Assembly (NCBI GenBank): GCA_040882255.1
Contig: JBBEBP010000011.1
Span: 62,001-126,000 of the forward strand
DNA length: 64,000 nucleotides
Source of the DNA: PWQG01 sp040882255
GTDB lineage: Bacteria; Pseudomonadota; Gammaproteobacteria; Pseudomonadales; Pseudohongiellaceae
Direction of reading: 5' to 3'
Shown here: positions 34,447 through 43,976 of the stretch, piece after piece
How positions within the stretch are numbered: the stretch's first letter is position 1
Layout: each line of letters begins with the position of its first letter
Translations under genes and position numbers: made by a program
Notes under the pieces: generated by a model
Told to the model about the DNA's origin: nothing
The model's database searches: none
Seen by the model: only the letters and a program-made list of their open reading frames with translations

Positions 34447-35118
34447 ATGTCCGACCCTGACGCGCTGGCGGCGCTCGAGAGCCGTCTCGGCCACCGTTTT
34501 TCCGATTCCGGGCTACTCCGCCTGGCTCTTACACACCGTAGCGCCGGTGCCTCCCATAATGAGCGACTGGAGTTTCTGGGAGATGCCGTGCTGGGCCTGT
34601 GTACCGCCGACATGCTGTATCGCCGGCACCCGGATGAGACGGAAGGGGCATTGAGTCGCTTGCGCGCCGGTCTGGTCAACCGGGACACCCTGTCCGAGCT
34701 GGCCATGCAACTCGGTATAGGCGATCACCTTGTACTGGGAGCCGGTGAACGCAAGAGTGGAGGGCGGCGCAGGCCGTCCATCCTCTGCGACGCGATGGAA
34801 GCCGTGCTGGGGGCTGTGTACCTGGATGCCGGCCTGGATGCCTGTCAACAGTGTGTAGAGCACCTGTTCTCGACCGTTACGACGGAGCACGACAAAGATG
34901 CCAAGACCCGGCTGCAGGAGGCCATGCAGGCCCGCAGCCTGCCCCTGCCCCTGTACGATACCATTGATGTTACCGGCGAGGAACATGAGCAGGAATTCGT
35001 CGTTACCTGCCAGGTTGGCCTTTTGTCCGGAAAGGTGGAGGCGAGGGGCGCCACGCGGCGTGCCGCAGAACAGAATGCGGCGGCTCGTGTGCTGCAACAA
35101 CTGGAGAGTCAACAATGA
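34447..35118 (+). CDS. rnc: Ribonuclease III
   Basis: Double-stranded RNA endonuclease for rRNA and mRNA processing, 223 residues. Signature NERLEFLGDAVLG at about 37-49 and the catalytic Asp/Glu in CDAMEAVLGAVYLD; C-terminal dsRNA-binding domain (DAKTRLQEAMQ to the end). ATG 34447 is chosen over an in-frame TTG at 34405 inside the preceding gene. Confidence 0.97.
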   Translation: MSDPDALAALESRLGHRFSDSGLLRLALTHRSAGASHNERLEFLGDAVLGLCTADMLYRRHPDETEGALSRLRAGLVNRDTLSELAMQLGIGDHLVLGAGERKSGGRRRPSILCDAMEAVLGAVYLDAGLDACQQCVEHLFSTVTTEHDKDAKTRLQEAMQARSLPLPLYDTIDVTGEEHEQEFVVTCQVGLLSGKVEARGATRRAAEQNAAARVLQQLESQQ

Positions 35119-36014
35119 ATCCGGCAACAGAAACGGTTCCCACTCAATGTGGTTTCGTGGCGATCGTTGGCCGCCCCAATGTGGGCAAGTCGACCCTGCT
35201 CAATCATGTGCTCGGACAAAAAGTCAGTATCACGTCCCGAAAGCCGCAGACCACCCGTCACAGAATTCACGGCATTCATACGGAAGGCAATCGTCAGTTC
35301 ATCTATGTCGATACACCGGGTTTGCACAAGAGTGGAGCGCGGGCCATGAACCGGGTCATGAATGCCACGGTGCTGGACGTATTGAAAGATGTTGATGTTG
35401 TTCTGTTCATGACCGAGCGTACAGTATTCAATGAAGAGGACGAAATGGTGCTGGAGCAGCTCAGGAAAGTCCGCTGCCCGGTCATCTGGCTGATCAACAA
35501 GAGCGATCTGCTGCCCCGGCGTGAGCGGCTATTACCGCATATCGCCTCGATTTCGTCCCGCTTCTCCTTTGCGGACGTGATCCCGCTTTCCGTTCTGAAG
35601 GGACACAATATGGAGACAGTCGGTGAGTGCGTGGCCCGCTACCTGCCGGAAGGTCCATTCCTGTTCCCCGAGGACCAGGTCACTGACCGCAGTTCCCGTT
35701 TTCTCGCCGCTGAGCTGGTGCGGGAGAAGATCACACGCCAGGTGGGTGATGAACTCCCCTATGAAGCGATGGTGGAGATCGAGCGGTTCGTGCAGGAAAC
35801 CGGTCTTGTTCATATCCATGCCCTGATTCTGGTGGAAAAGAGCGGGCAGAAGCAGATCATCATCGGTCAAAAGGGGGAGCGGCTGAAACAGATCGGCCAG
35901 GCGGCCAGGCTGGATATGGAACGAGCCTTCGGTTGCAAGGTCATGCTGGAGTTATGGGTGAAGGTGAAGTCCGGGTGGTCCGATGACGAGAGAGCGCTGC
36001 AAAGCCTGAATTGA
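35115..36014 (+). CDS. era: GTPase Era
   Basis: Ribosome assembly GTPase that binds the 3' end of 16S rRNA, 299 residues. G1 GRPNVGKST, G3 DTPGLH, G4 NKSD, and a C-terminal KH domain (IIIGQKGERLKQIGQAAR). Overlaps rnc by four bases (ATGA). Confidence 0.98.
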   Translation: MNPATETVPTQCGFVAIVGRPNVGKSTLLNHVLGQKVSITSRKPQTTRHRIHGIHTEGNRQFIYVDTPGLHKSGARAMNRVMNATVLDVLKDVDVVLFMTERTVFNEEDEMVLEQLRKVRCPVIWLINKSDLLPRRERLLPHIASISSRFSFADVIPLSVLKGHNMETVGECVARYLPEGPFLFPEDQVTDRSSRFLAAELVREKITRQVGDELPYEAMVEIERFVQETGLVHIHALILVEKSGQKQIIIGQKGERLKQIGQAARLDMERAFGCKVMLELWVKVKSGWSDDERALQSLN

Positions 36015-36015
36015 G

Positions 36016-36759
36016 GTGCCCTTGACCTCCAGTGCATCGATACAACTGCAACCCGCGCTGGTACTGCATACGCGCGAGTTCCGCAATACCAGCCTGCTGG
36101 TCGATCTCATCAGTCCGGAACACGGCCGGCTGCGCGCTGTCGCCCGCGGGGCACGGCGTAATGGCAGTCGTCACCGTCCGCTGTTACAGCTGTTCCACCC
36201 TGTGCTTGTCTGCCTGCAGGGGCGTGGTGAACTGTTGACCCTGACAGATGTGGAGAGCGCCGGAAGCGCTCTGATGCTGCGGGGCGAGCGTCTCTTCAGT
36301 GGTCTGTATCTCAATGAGCTGGTGGTGCGGATGTTGCCCATGCATCAACCGGGCAGCACCCTGTTTGCGCGTTATCATGAAACCCTGCGGGCGCTGGCGG
36401 ATGATCAGCCGGTGGAGCCGTTGCTGCGCTATTTCGAGATGGATCTGTTGGAGGAGTCGGGCTACGGGCTGGATCTGTGGCACGAGGCAGATAGCGGAGC
36501 GCCACTTGAGGTGGGACGGCAGTATCTGTTTCACCCTGAGCAGGGATTCGAGCGGGTGCCGGACACCGTTCCCGCGCGAAATGTATATGATGGTGCCGTG
36601 CTGGTCGCGCTGCGCGAGCGCACACTGACTGCACAGGGCGGGCAGCTGCCCATGGCCAAGTGGCTGCTGCGTCAGGCGTTGGCGCCCCATCTCGGCCAGC
36701 GGCCCCTGAAAAGCCGAGAATATTTCGCCAGACTTTCTCCCGGCCGTTCCGGCAGGTAA
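36016..36759 (+). CDS. recO: DNA repair protein RecO
   Basis: Recombination mediator that works with RecR to load RecA, 247 residues. N-terminal OB fold (ALVLHTREFRNTSLLVDLIS, HGRLRAVARGARR) and a helical C-terminal domain. The zinc-binding cysteines of the Deinococcus type are absent, common in gammaproteobacterial RecO. GTG start one base after the era stop. pdxJ, which follows recO in Pseudomonas, is missing. Confidence 0.92.
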   Translation: MPLTSSASIQLQPALVLHTREFRNTSLLVDLISPEHGRLRAVARGARRNGSRHRPLLQLFHPVLVCLQGRGELLTLTDVESAGSALMLRGERLFSGLYLNELVVRMLPMHQPGSTLFARYHETLRALADDQPVEPLLRYFEMDLLEESGYGLDLWHEADSGAPLEVGRQYLFHPEQGFERVPDTVPARNVYDGAVLVALRERTLTAQGGQLPMAKWLLRQALAPHLGQRPLKSREYFARLSPGRSGR

Positions 36760-36800
36760 AATGCGCCCCGTATTCCCGGAATCGCTCCAGGCTATCGATT

Positions 36801-37691
36801 ATGACGTATCCGACCAACGAGTCCCTGATAGGTAATACGCCGCTGGTGCGCCTGCAGCGCCTGCCGGGACAGACCAGTAATACACTGCTCGTGAAACTGG
36901 AGGGGGATAACCCCGCCGGTTCCGTGAAGGACCGTCCGGCCTGGAACATGATCCACCAGGCGGAACGGCGGGGTGAAATCCGGCCGGGTGATACGCTGAT
37001 CGAGGCAACCAGTGGCAATACGGGCATTGCCCTTGCCATGGTCTGTGCCGTGAAGGGGTACCGCATGGTGCTGGTGATGCCGGACAATATGTCCGAGGAG
37101 CGCAAGGCATCGATGAGTGCCTATGGCGCGGAATTGATACTGGTCAGCGAGGAGGAGGGCATGGAAGGTGCCCGTGACCTGGCCGAGCGAATGGGCCATG
37201 AAGGCTGTGGGCGCGTCCTTGATCAGTTTGCCAATCCGGACAATGCGGAAGCGCATTATCTGACCACCGGGCCGGAGATATGGCGCGACACCGGTGGCAG
37301 TGTCACCCATTTCGTCAGTTCAATGGGAACCACCGGCACCATCATGGGGGTGTCTCGCTACCTGAAGGAGCAGAACCCGGCTGTCAGCATTGTCGGTCTG
37401 CAACCGGATGACGGTTCGCGCATACCGGGTATCCGGCGCTGGCCGGCTGCCTATCTGCCTGCCATCTACGACGAGCGGCGGGTGGATCGTGTGCTGGATA
37501 TCAGCCAGGACGACGCCGAGCGGACCATGCGCGCGCTGGCCCGTGAGGAAGGGATATTCTGCGGGGTGTCCTCGGGCGGCTCCGTGCATGCGGCACTGAC
37601 GTTATCCAGCGAGCTCGAGAATGCGGTGATTGTCGCCATCATCTGTGACCGTGGGGACCGTTATCTCTCCACCGGTGTGTTTTCTTCCTGA
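36801..37691 (+). CDS. cysM: Cysteine synthase B (O-acetylserine sulfhydrylase B)
   Basis: PLP enzyme making cysteine from O-acetylserine and sulfide or thiosulfate, 296 residues. PLP-lysine in NPAGSVKDRPAWNM, phosphate/substrate loops EATSGNTGIALA and SSMGTTGTIMG, and GVSSGGSVHAAL near the end. The arrangement cysM-rlmD-relA-mazG matches Pseudomonas. A long in-frame extension inside recO was rejected. Confidence 0.95.
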   Translation: MTYPTNESLIGNTPLVRLQRLPGQTSNTLLVKLEGDNPAGSVKDRPAWNMIHQAERRGEIRPGDTLIEATSGNTGIALAMVCAVKGYRMVLVMPDNMSEERKASMSAYGAELILVSEEEGMEGARDLAERMGHEGCGRVLDQFANPDNAEAHYLTTGPEIWRDTGGSVTHFVSSMGTTGTIMGVSRYLKEQNPAVSIVGLQPDDGSRIPGIRRWPAAYLPAIYDERRVDRVLDISQDDAERTMRALAREEGIFCGVSSGGSVHAALTLSSELENAVIVAIICDRGDRYLSTGVFSS

Positions 37692-37717
37692 TCCACTTTC
37701 AACGGTAGCGGATTCCC

Positions 37718-39091
37718 ATGAGCCGAAGACAACGACGGCAAGCCCTGCCCGCCGGGCCCGTGACAGTATCCATCGATGGTCTCAGCCATGAAGGGCGGGG
37801 CGTTGCCAGAATCGACGGCAAGGTGGCATTCGTCGATGGTGCTCTTCCCGGGGAGACGGTGGAGGCCCGGTATACGGGGAGCCGCCGCCAGTTTGATGAG
37901 CTGCGCACTCTGGATGTTATCGAAGCCTCACCACAACGTGTGACACCGCCGTGCGAGTGGTTCGGCATCTGTGGGGGGTGTGCCATGCAGCACCTGGCTC
38001 CGGAGGAGCAGCGCGAACACAAGCAGTCGGTATTGCTGGAGCACCTGAGGCATCAGGCCGGCCTGGGTGTGAATGATTTTCGGTTGCTTCCGCCCATGAG
38101 CGGTGTCAGCGATATCAATTATCGCCGGAAAGCACGCCTTGCCGTTCGTCATGTGCGGAAGAAGGGGGGTACGCTGGTCGGTTTTCGCGAGAAGGCCAGC
38201 ACTTTCATCACCGACATGCAGGATTGCCGAGTGCTGGTGCCCGCCGTCTCGGATCTGATTGCGCCGCTGCGGGCATTGTTCAGCGACATGAAGGCGGGTG
38301 CGGCGATTCCCCAGGTCGAGGTGGCAGCCGGAGAGCCTGCTGACAGCCCTGAACCCTCGCAGGTGGCCCTCGTGCTGCGTCATCTTGCCCCGCTCCCGGA
38401 GGTCGATCGGGAGGCGCTGCGGGCCTTCGCCAATGCCTACGGTGTGCGCTGGTATCTGCAGTCGGGAGGGCCGCGCAGCGTCATGCCGCTGGACAGCGAG
38501 GAGGGCGAGTCACGACTGTATTACCGGTTGCCGGACTTCGATCTGCGGATGGCCTTTCACCCGATGGATTTCACCCAGGTCAACGGCGATATCAACCGGC
38601 GTATGGTGGGCCTGGCCATCGAGCTGCTCGACCTCTCGGAAGGGCATCGGGTGCTGGACCTGTTTTGCGGGCTGGGCAATTTCACGCTGGCTGCGGCGCG
38701 CCATTGCGCTGCGGTCCATGGCGTGGAGGGTAGCAGTGAGATGGTGCAGCGGGGCTACGAGAACGCCTCGCTCAATGACATCGACAATGTAACATTCCAG
38801 GCGGCCGATCTGACGGGGGATGTGCGCGAACAGGACTGGACCCGGTCGACGTGGGATCGTGTATTGCTGGATCCGCCGCGATCCGGGGCTGCCGAACTGA
38901 TTTCCCTGATCGGGGAATTAAAACCGGAAAAAGTAGTCTATATTTCCTGTAACCCTGTGACCCTTGCCAGGGACGCTGCCCTGCTGGTCGCGCAGGGTTA
39001 TTACCTGGAGCAGACCGGGATCATGGACATGTTTCCGCATACCGCGCACGTCGAGTCCATTGCCCGATTCATTCGGATTCCGCAGAGCTGA
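37718..39091 (+). CDS. rlmD: 23S rRNA (uracil-1939-C5)-methyltransferase
   Basis: 457 residues. N-terminal TRAM domain (IDGLSHEGRGVARIDGKVAF), Fe-S cluster cysteines in CEWFGICGGCAMQH plus a later DCRVLV, and a SAM domain with LDLFCGLGNFTL, LLDPPRSGA and the catalytic Cys in YISCNPVTLARD. It transfers methyl to U1939 of 23S rRNA. Confidence 0.95.
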   Translation: MSRRQRRQALPAGPVTVSIDGLSHEGRGVARIDGKVAFVDGALPGETVEARYTGSRRQFDELRTLDVIEASPQRVTPPCEWFGICGGCAMQHLAPEEQREHKQSVLLEHLRHQAGLGVNDFRLLPPMSGVSDINYRRKARLAVRHVRKKGGTLVGFREKASTFITDMQDCRVLVPAVSDLIAPLRALFSDMKAGAAIPQVEVAAGEPADSPEPSQVALVLRHLAPLPEVDREALRAFANAYGVRWYLQSGGPRSVMPLDSEEGESRLYYRLPDFDLRMAFHPMDFTQVNGDINRRMVGLAIELLDLSEGHRVLDLFCGLGNFTLAAARHCAAVHGVEGSSEMVQRGYENASLNDIDNVTFQAADLTGDVREQDWTRSTWDRVLLDPPRSGAAELISLIGELKPEKVVYISCNPVTLARDAALLVAQGYYLEQTGIMDMFPHTAHVESIARFIRIPQS

Positions 39092-39093
39092 TT

Positions 39094-41217
39094 ATGGTCA
39101 AGGTCAGGGAAGAGTACTCGTTCAATGGCGATGGCAGCGTCAACTTCAGTCACTGGCTGGCGCGGCTGGAGGCCTACCGGCGGTTGGATAACCACGAAAT
39201 GCTGCGCGCGGCGTGTGATGTCAGTTGGCAAGTGGAACAACAGGCCGTCGCTGCAGAGAATACCTGGTCGCCCGGTATCAGCAGTTACCGGACGGGCCTG
39301 GAAATGGCCGAGATTCTTGCCCAGCTGCGCCTGGACAGCGATGCCATCATTGCATCAATTCTGTATCGTCCGGTACGTGAAGGCAGCCTGCCGTTGGAGG
39401 CTGTTCGCCAAGAGTTCGGGGATACGGTGGCCCGGCTTGTGCAAGGTGTTCTGCGCATGGCTGCCATCAATGAGACAAACACCAGCAAGACGCGGGTATT
39501 GGGACAAAGTCACGACCAGGTCGAAAACGTCCGCAAGATGTTACTGGCGCTGGTTGATGACGTGCGAGTGGCGCTGATCAAGATCGCCGAGCGCACCTGC
39601 GCGATTCGCGCGGTCAAGAAGGCCGGTGAGGAAAAGCGCCGCCGCGTGGCGCGTGAGGTGTTCGATATCTACGCGCCGCTGGCTCACCGTCTGGGCATCG
39701 GTCAGCTCAAATGGGAACTGGAGGACCTGGCCTTCCGGTACCTGGAAGAGAACAGCTACAAGCGTATTGCCAGTCTGCTGGATGAGCGGCGCATTGATCG
39801 TGAGCGGTTCATCACACAGGTGACGGAACTGTTACGTGAGCACCTGATGCGGGCGCGGGTCGATGCCGAGGTCAATGGCCGGGTGAAAAGTATCTACAGC
39901 ATCTGGCGGAAAATGCAGCGTAAGGATCTGGATTTCGCACAGATCTTTGATGTGCGCGCCGTGCGGATTCTGGTTCCCGATGTGCGTGACTGCTATGCCA
40001 CGCTGGGTATCGTACACAATCTCTGGCGAGTTGTGCCCAATGAGTTCGATGACTATATTGCCAACCCCAAGCCCAACGGGTATCAGTCCCTGCATACGGC
40101 GGTAATCGGCCCGGACAGCAGAGTGTTCGAGATCCAGATCCGGACGTTTGCCATGGACGAGGATGCCGAGCTCGGTGTCTGTGCACACTGGCGATACAAG
40201 GAAGGAGTACAGGACCCCGGCAACCACGACTCGTACGGGGAAAAAGTCGAGTGGCTGCGCCAGGTACTGGCCTGGCACGACGAAATGGGCATGATGGGTG
40301 GTCTTGCGGATCAGCTGCGGTCCGACTCGGCTGAAGCAGCGCGTATCTACGTGTTTACACCCGAAGGTCATGTTGTGGATATGATGCAGGGTGCCACGCC
40401 ATTGGACTTCGCCTACTACGTGCACACCGAGGTCGGGCATCACTGCAGTGGCGCGCGGGTCAATGGCCGATCGGTGCCGCTGAACTACCAGCTGTGTACC
40501 GGCGATCGGGTTGAAGTGATGTCGAGTGATACCAATCAACCGAGCCGGGAATGGCTCAAGCCACATCTTGGATTCGTGAATACGCCACGGGCGCGAGCGA
40601 AAATGGTGCAGTGGTTTCGCACGCAAAGCAGCGAGGAAAACCGTCGGTATGGCCAACAGATCCTGGAATACGAGTGTGAGCGCCTGGGGGTTTCCGGTCT
40701 CGATATGGGCGCTATTGCGCGCAAGCTGGGTTGTCGTAACGAGGATGGTTTCTACATGTCGGTGGGGGTTGGTTCGATTCGTATCGACGATGTGCTGGAT
40801 AGCGCCGAGTCGCTGGATATGCTGGTGTGGGAGGACGAGCCCGCACCGGCCCAGGGCAAACTGATTGAAATGGACTGGCCTGAAACGCCGGCAACGGCAG
40901 GCCTTCCCGTCACTCTGCATGTCACGGCGCGGGACCGCGCGGGTCTGCTGCGTGATGTCAGCACCATCCTTGCAGAAGAACAGCTCACCGTTGAGGAAAT
41001 GGGTACGCATACCGACGCGTCCAGTGGCACGGCGACTATGGAGCTCAGTATGACGATGCCTTCCTACCACACGCTGTCCAGGGTGCTGGACCGCATCTCC
41101 CACCTGGATCATGTAATTCAGGCGAACCGTGCCAATACCACACTGCACAGGTCCACGACCGGCACGTACGACGACCGGGTTGTTTCCATTCAGCGGGCGG
41201 GACAGCGAACGAGGTGA
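39094..41217 (+). CDS. relA: GTP pyrophosphokinase RelA
   Basis: (p)ppGpp synthetase of the stringent response, 707 residues. The N-terminal hydrolase region is degenerate: the catalytic HD of SpoT-type enzymes is replaced (IASILYRPV), so it should be synthetase-only. Synthetase motifs EFDDYIANPKPNGYQSLHT and FEIQIRT are intact. TGS (VFTPEGHVVDMMQGATPLDF), zinc-finger-like/helical and ACT (HVTARDRAGLLRDVSTIL) domains follow. It would bind stalled ribosomes. Confidence 0.97.
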   Translation: MVKVREEYSFNGDGSVNFSHWLARLEAYRRLDNHEMLRAACDVSWQVEQQAVAAENTWSPGISSYRTGLEMAEILAQLRLDSDAIIASILYRPVREGSLPLEAVRQEFGDTVARLVQGVLRMAAINETNTSKTRVLGQSHDQVENVRKMLLALVDDVRVALIKIAERTCAIRAVKKAGEEKRRRVAREVFDIYAPLAHRLGIGQLKWELEDLAFRYLEENSYKRIASLLDERRIDRERFITQVTELLREHLMRARVDAEVNGRVKSIYSIWRKMQRKDLDFAQIFDVRAVRILVPDVRDCYATLGIVHNLWRVVPNEFDDYIANPKPNGYQSLHTAVIGPDSRVFEIQIRTFAMDEDAELGVCAHWRYKEGVQDPGNHDSYGEKVEWLRQVLAWHDEMGMMGGLADQLRSDSAEAARIYVFTPEGHVVDMMQGATPLDFAYYVHTEVGHHCSGARVNGRSVPLNYQLCTGDRVEVMSSDTNQPSREWLKPHLGFVNTPRARAKMVQWFRTQSSEENRRYGQQILEYECERLGVSGLDMGAIARKLGCRNEDGFYMSVGVGSIRIDDVLDSAESLDMLVWEDEPAPAQGKLIEMDWPETPATAGLPVTLHVTARDRAGLLRDVSTILAEEQLTVEEMGTHTDASSGTATMELSMTMPSYHTLSRVLDRISHLDHVIQANRANTTLHRSTTGTYDDRVVSIQRAGQRTR

Positions 41218-41220
41218 TCA

Positions 41221-42054
41221 ATGACAGACAAAGACCCGGCAGGCGACGCCACGGAGCGCCTGCTGCGACTGATGGCCATGTTGCGTGATCCCGAACACGG
41301 TTGCCGATGGGATTTGAAGCAGAGGATGGACACATTGACCTCCCATACACTGGAAGAGGTCCATGAAGTGATTGACGCGGTCGAGAACGGTTCTCCGCAA
41401 GACATACGGGGCGAGCTGGGTGATCTGTTGTTCCAGGTCGTGTTCTATGCCCGTATCGCCAGCGAGAAAGGCTGGTTTGATTTCTCTGATGTGGCTGACG
41501 GGGTATTCACCAAGCTGGTTTCCCGCCATCCGCATGTGTTTCCCGACGGCACGCTGGACAGCTTCGGTCAGCCGCAGGAGAAAATGGCGGCGGGTCAGGT
41601 GGAAAACAATTGGGAAGCCATCAAGAATGCGGAGCGGGAGAGAGGGGCGGCCGGGCCGGTCAGCGTCATGGATGATGTGCCCCGGGCGCTGCCGGCGCTG
41701 CAACGTGCCGCCAAACTACAGAAGCGTGCAGCCTCGGTGGGATTCGACTGGAGCGATTCCGGGTCAGTGCTGGACAAGGTGCAGGAGGAACTGGACGAGT
41801 TGCGCGAGGCCATCCGTTCGGGCGAGTCTTCCCGTCAGTCTGACGAGTTGGGCGACCTGCTGTTCACCTGCGTGAATCTGTCCCGCCACCTCAAGGTTGA
41901 TATCGAGCAATCGGTACGTGGCTGCAACCGCCGTTTCGAACAACGGTTCCGTGATCTGGAACGCCAGGCAAGAGACGGCGGTGAATCACCCGGTTCCGCT
42001 TCCATGGAGACGCTGGAAGACTGGTGGCGACAGGCCAGGGAAAACACCGTCTGA
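41221..42054 (+). CDS. mazG: Nucleoside triphosphate pyrophosphohydrolase MazG
   Basis: Hydrolyses NTPs and non-canonical nucleotides to NMP and pyrophosphate, 277 residues with two MazG repeats. The first has LEEVHEVIDAVE and GELGDLLFQVVFYARIA; the second EELDELREAI and ELGDLLFTCVNLSRHL. It starts 3 bases after relA; pairing with relA is conserved and in E. coli modulates ppGpp. Confidence 0.95.
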   Translation: MTDKDPAGDATERLLRLMAMLRDPEHGCRWDLKQRMDTLTSHTLEEVHEVIDAVENGSPQDIRGELGDLLFQVVFYARIASEKGWFDFSDVADGVFTKLVSRHPHVFPDGTLDSFGQPQEKMAAGQVENNWEAIKNAERERGAAGPVSVMDDVPRALPALQRAAKLQKRAASVGFDWSDSGSVLDKVQEELDELREAIRSGESSRQSDELGDLLFTCVNLSRHLKVDIEQSVRGCNRRFEQRFRDLERQARDGGESPGSASMETLEDWWRQARENTV

Positions 42055-42110
42055 GTCGGTCCGGAAAGGGCCGGTTGGCCGGGACGGCTCTGGCAGCGCG
42101 ATGGCGTTTC

Positions 42111-42140
42111 TTGTCATTCCTGGCCGATTTCGTGTATTGT
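42111..42140 (+). promoter_or_regulatory. Candidate sigma-70 promoter upstream of adk
   Basis: TTGTCA (42111-42116), an 18-nt spacer and TATTGT (42135-42140), 31 bases before the adk start. Five of six and four of six consensus matches. Plausible because the 117-base gap after mazG marks an operon boundary. Confidence 0.45.
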
Positions 42141-42171
42141 CAGCGCCTTCGCCAATCGAGCAGGAGTGGGT

Positions 42172-42831
42172 ATGCGGATCATACTGTTGGGAGCGCCGGG
42201 GGCTGGAAAAGGGACCCAGGCACAGTTCATTACCGAAAAACTGGGTATTCCCCAGATTTCCACCGGCGATATGTTACGAGCCGCCGTGAAAGCAGGCACA
42301 CCATTGGGGAAGCAGGTCGAGACGGTAATGAGCAGCGGCGCGCTGGTTACCGATGACATCATCATCGCGCTGGTCAGGGAGCGCATTGCTGAACCGGATT
42401 GCCGCAATGGATTTCTGCTCGATGGTTTTCCCCGGACCATTCCCCAGGCGGAAGCGATGGTCGAGGCAGACATCAGTATTGATGCGGTCGTGAATATCGA
42501 AGTGGAGGATGAAGAAATCGTCAATCGCCTCAGTGGCCGTCGTGTTCATCCGGCCTCTGGTCGTGTGTATCACGAGCAGTATCAGCCGCCACGCGAAGCC
42601 GGAAAAGACGATGTCACCGGTGAGCCGCTGGTGCAGCGTGATGACGACCGGGAAGAGACAGTACGCAAGCGCCTGCAGGTCTACCACGAACAGACGCAGC
42701 CGTTGTTGGGCTTCTATCAGGGACTGGAAAAAGAAGGGCAGGGAGTTCGTGTGTTCACTATTGATGGCAAGAATGATGTTGGTGTGATTCGCGAACAGAT
42801 CTCCGATGTTCTGGACCAATGTGCTGATTGA
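42172..42831 (+). CDS. adk: Adenylate kinase
   Basis: Interconverts AMP+ATP and 2 ADP, 219 residues, long form. P-loop GAPGAGKGTQ at 7-16, DGFPRT near 84, and a LID domain without zinc cysteines (GRRVHPASGRVYHEQYQPP). ATG 42172 has AGGAG five bases upstream; GTG 42166 is less likely. Confidence 0.97.
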   Translation: MRIILLGAPGAGKGTQAQFITEKLGIPQISTGDMLRAAVKAGTPLGKQVETVMSSGALVTDDIIIALVRERIAEPDCRNGFLLDGFPRTIPQAEAMVEADISIDAVVNIEVEDEEIVNRLSGRRVHPASGRVYHEQYQPPREAGKDDVTGEPLVQRDDDREETVRKRLQVYHEQTQPLLGFYQGLEKEGQGVRVFTIDGKNDVGVIREQISDVLDQCAD

Positions 42832-42955
42832 TTTCGCAATTCTCGCATGATGGGTGTATGCAGTCGGAAATTTGTGCTATGTTTCGGGCAAATGCAACCT
42901 GCACGACGTTGCTTTTTCGCAGTGGTTTCATCCACCGTTTGGGAGACTAGTGAGT

Positions 42956-43873
42956 ATGGCTACAAAAAAGGCGAAGGCGAAAGCCAGGACGAAAACAAGA
43001 AAGCCGGCACCGGCGACAACCACCCGACAGGTTGAAGATGCGGCACTGAAAAAGGCACAGTCAGCCCTGGACAGTCTGCAAAAGGACCTTGGCACCAAGC
43101 AATCCCGACTCAAGGCAGCGCGGCAGAAGCTCAAGTCCGCCACTGACCGGGTCGCACGTAACGCAACAGAGGCAGCCAAAAAGTCACTGGTTAATGCCGA
43201 GTCAGCTGTGTCCAGGGCGGCAGATAATGTGGCCGATGTCAACGATCGTATTGTGGCGGCCCAGATAAGCGTCAAGGCGGCTAATGAAGCAGCCAAGGCC
43301 AAGGCGGCAGCGGCTCGCCGTGAAGCGGCGGCCGAAACGCGCCGGTCGCGCATGGCGGAAAAGGCCGAATCCGATCTGAAGAAAGCGGTCGAGAAGTTTG
43401 CCGAGCAGTGGAAGAAGAAACGGGCCCGTCTTGACGCCCGCAAGGAAGCGGCTATTCAGCGCAAAGAGGCGGTGAAAGAGAGAGCGGCCGCTAAGAAGGC
43501 ATCCGCGAAGGCGAAAGCCGCCGCCAGGAAAGCGGAAGCCAGGGCGAAAGCTGCGGCCAAGCGTAAGGCAGCCCAGGTGAAGGCAGCTGCCGGTAAGAAG
43601 AAGGCCAGCAAGAAGGCGGCTAGCAAGAAGACAGCCAGTAAGAAAACGGCGGCTGGAAAGACAACTGCCAGAAAAAGCCCGGCCAAAAAGGCCGCAGCGA
43701 AGAAAACGGCAGTAAAGAAGACTGCGTCGAAAAAGAAGACCGCAGCGAAAAAGAAAACTACGGCCAGCAAGTCTTCACCGCGCAAGGCACCTGCCCGGAA
43801 GACAGCCGGGAAAAAGAAGGCGGCTGTGAAGAAAGGCGCCACGAAGAAGGCGGCCGGTCCATCCACCTCCTGA
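42956..43873 (+). CDS. Histone H1-like Lys/Ala-rich protein (AlgP-like)
   Basis: 305 residues. A basic start (MATKKAKAKARTKTRKPAP) leads to an Ala-rich coiled-coil region (about 20-190) and a very basic tail of irregular AKK, KKA, KKT and SKK units to the C-terminus. The pattern resembles the H1-like AlgP of Pseudomonas, which binds DNA and was tied to alginate regulation, but repeat units differ (no KPAA). It probably condenses DNA. GGGAG is ten bases before the ATG. Start at 42854 would add an unrelated segment. Low complexity makes homology claims weak. Confidence 0.8.
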   Translation: MATKKAKAKARTKTRKPAPATTTRQVEDAALKKAQSALDSLQKDLGTKQSRLKAARQKLKSATDRVARNATEAAKKSLVNAESAVSRAADNVADVNDRIVAAQISVKAANEAAKAKAAAARREAAAETRRSRMAEKAESDLKKAVEKFAEQWKKKRARLDARKEAAIQRKEAVKERAAAKKASAKAKAAARKAEARAKAAAKRKAAQVKAAAGKKKASKKAASKKTASKKTAAGKTTARKSPAKKAAAKKTAVKKTASKKKTAAKKKTTASKSSPRKAPARKTAGKKKAAVKKGATKKAAGPSTS

Positions 43874-43900
43874 AAGAGGACCGTATGACCGGTTTCCTGC

Positions 43901-43932
43901 AGAAGCCCTTCCGGTGCGCCGGGAGGGCTTCT
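43901..43932 (+). terminator. Strong hairpin after the H1-like gene
   Basis: Fourteen-base-pair stem AGAAGCCCTTCCGG/CCGGGAGGGCTTCT (one T-G pair) with loop TGCG. A T-run is poor (GTCGTTG), so it could be an intrinsic terminator of low U content or a processing hairpin. It sits 27 bases after the stop codon. Confidence 0.65.
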
Positions 43933-43976
43933 GTCGTTGCGGTGACCGTTCCTGCCTGTGACCTGACCGGAACCTC

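Noticed and set aside
43600..43860. Short repeated DNA units considered as a CRISPR or tandem array
   Set aside because: They are codons of the Lys/Ala-rich protein, without equal spacers or a stable repeat.
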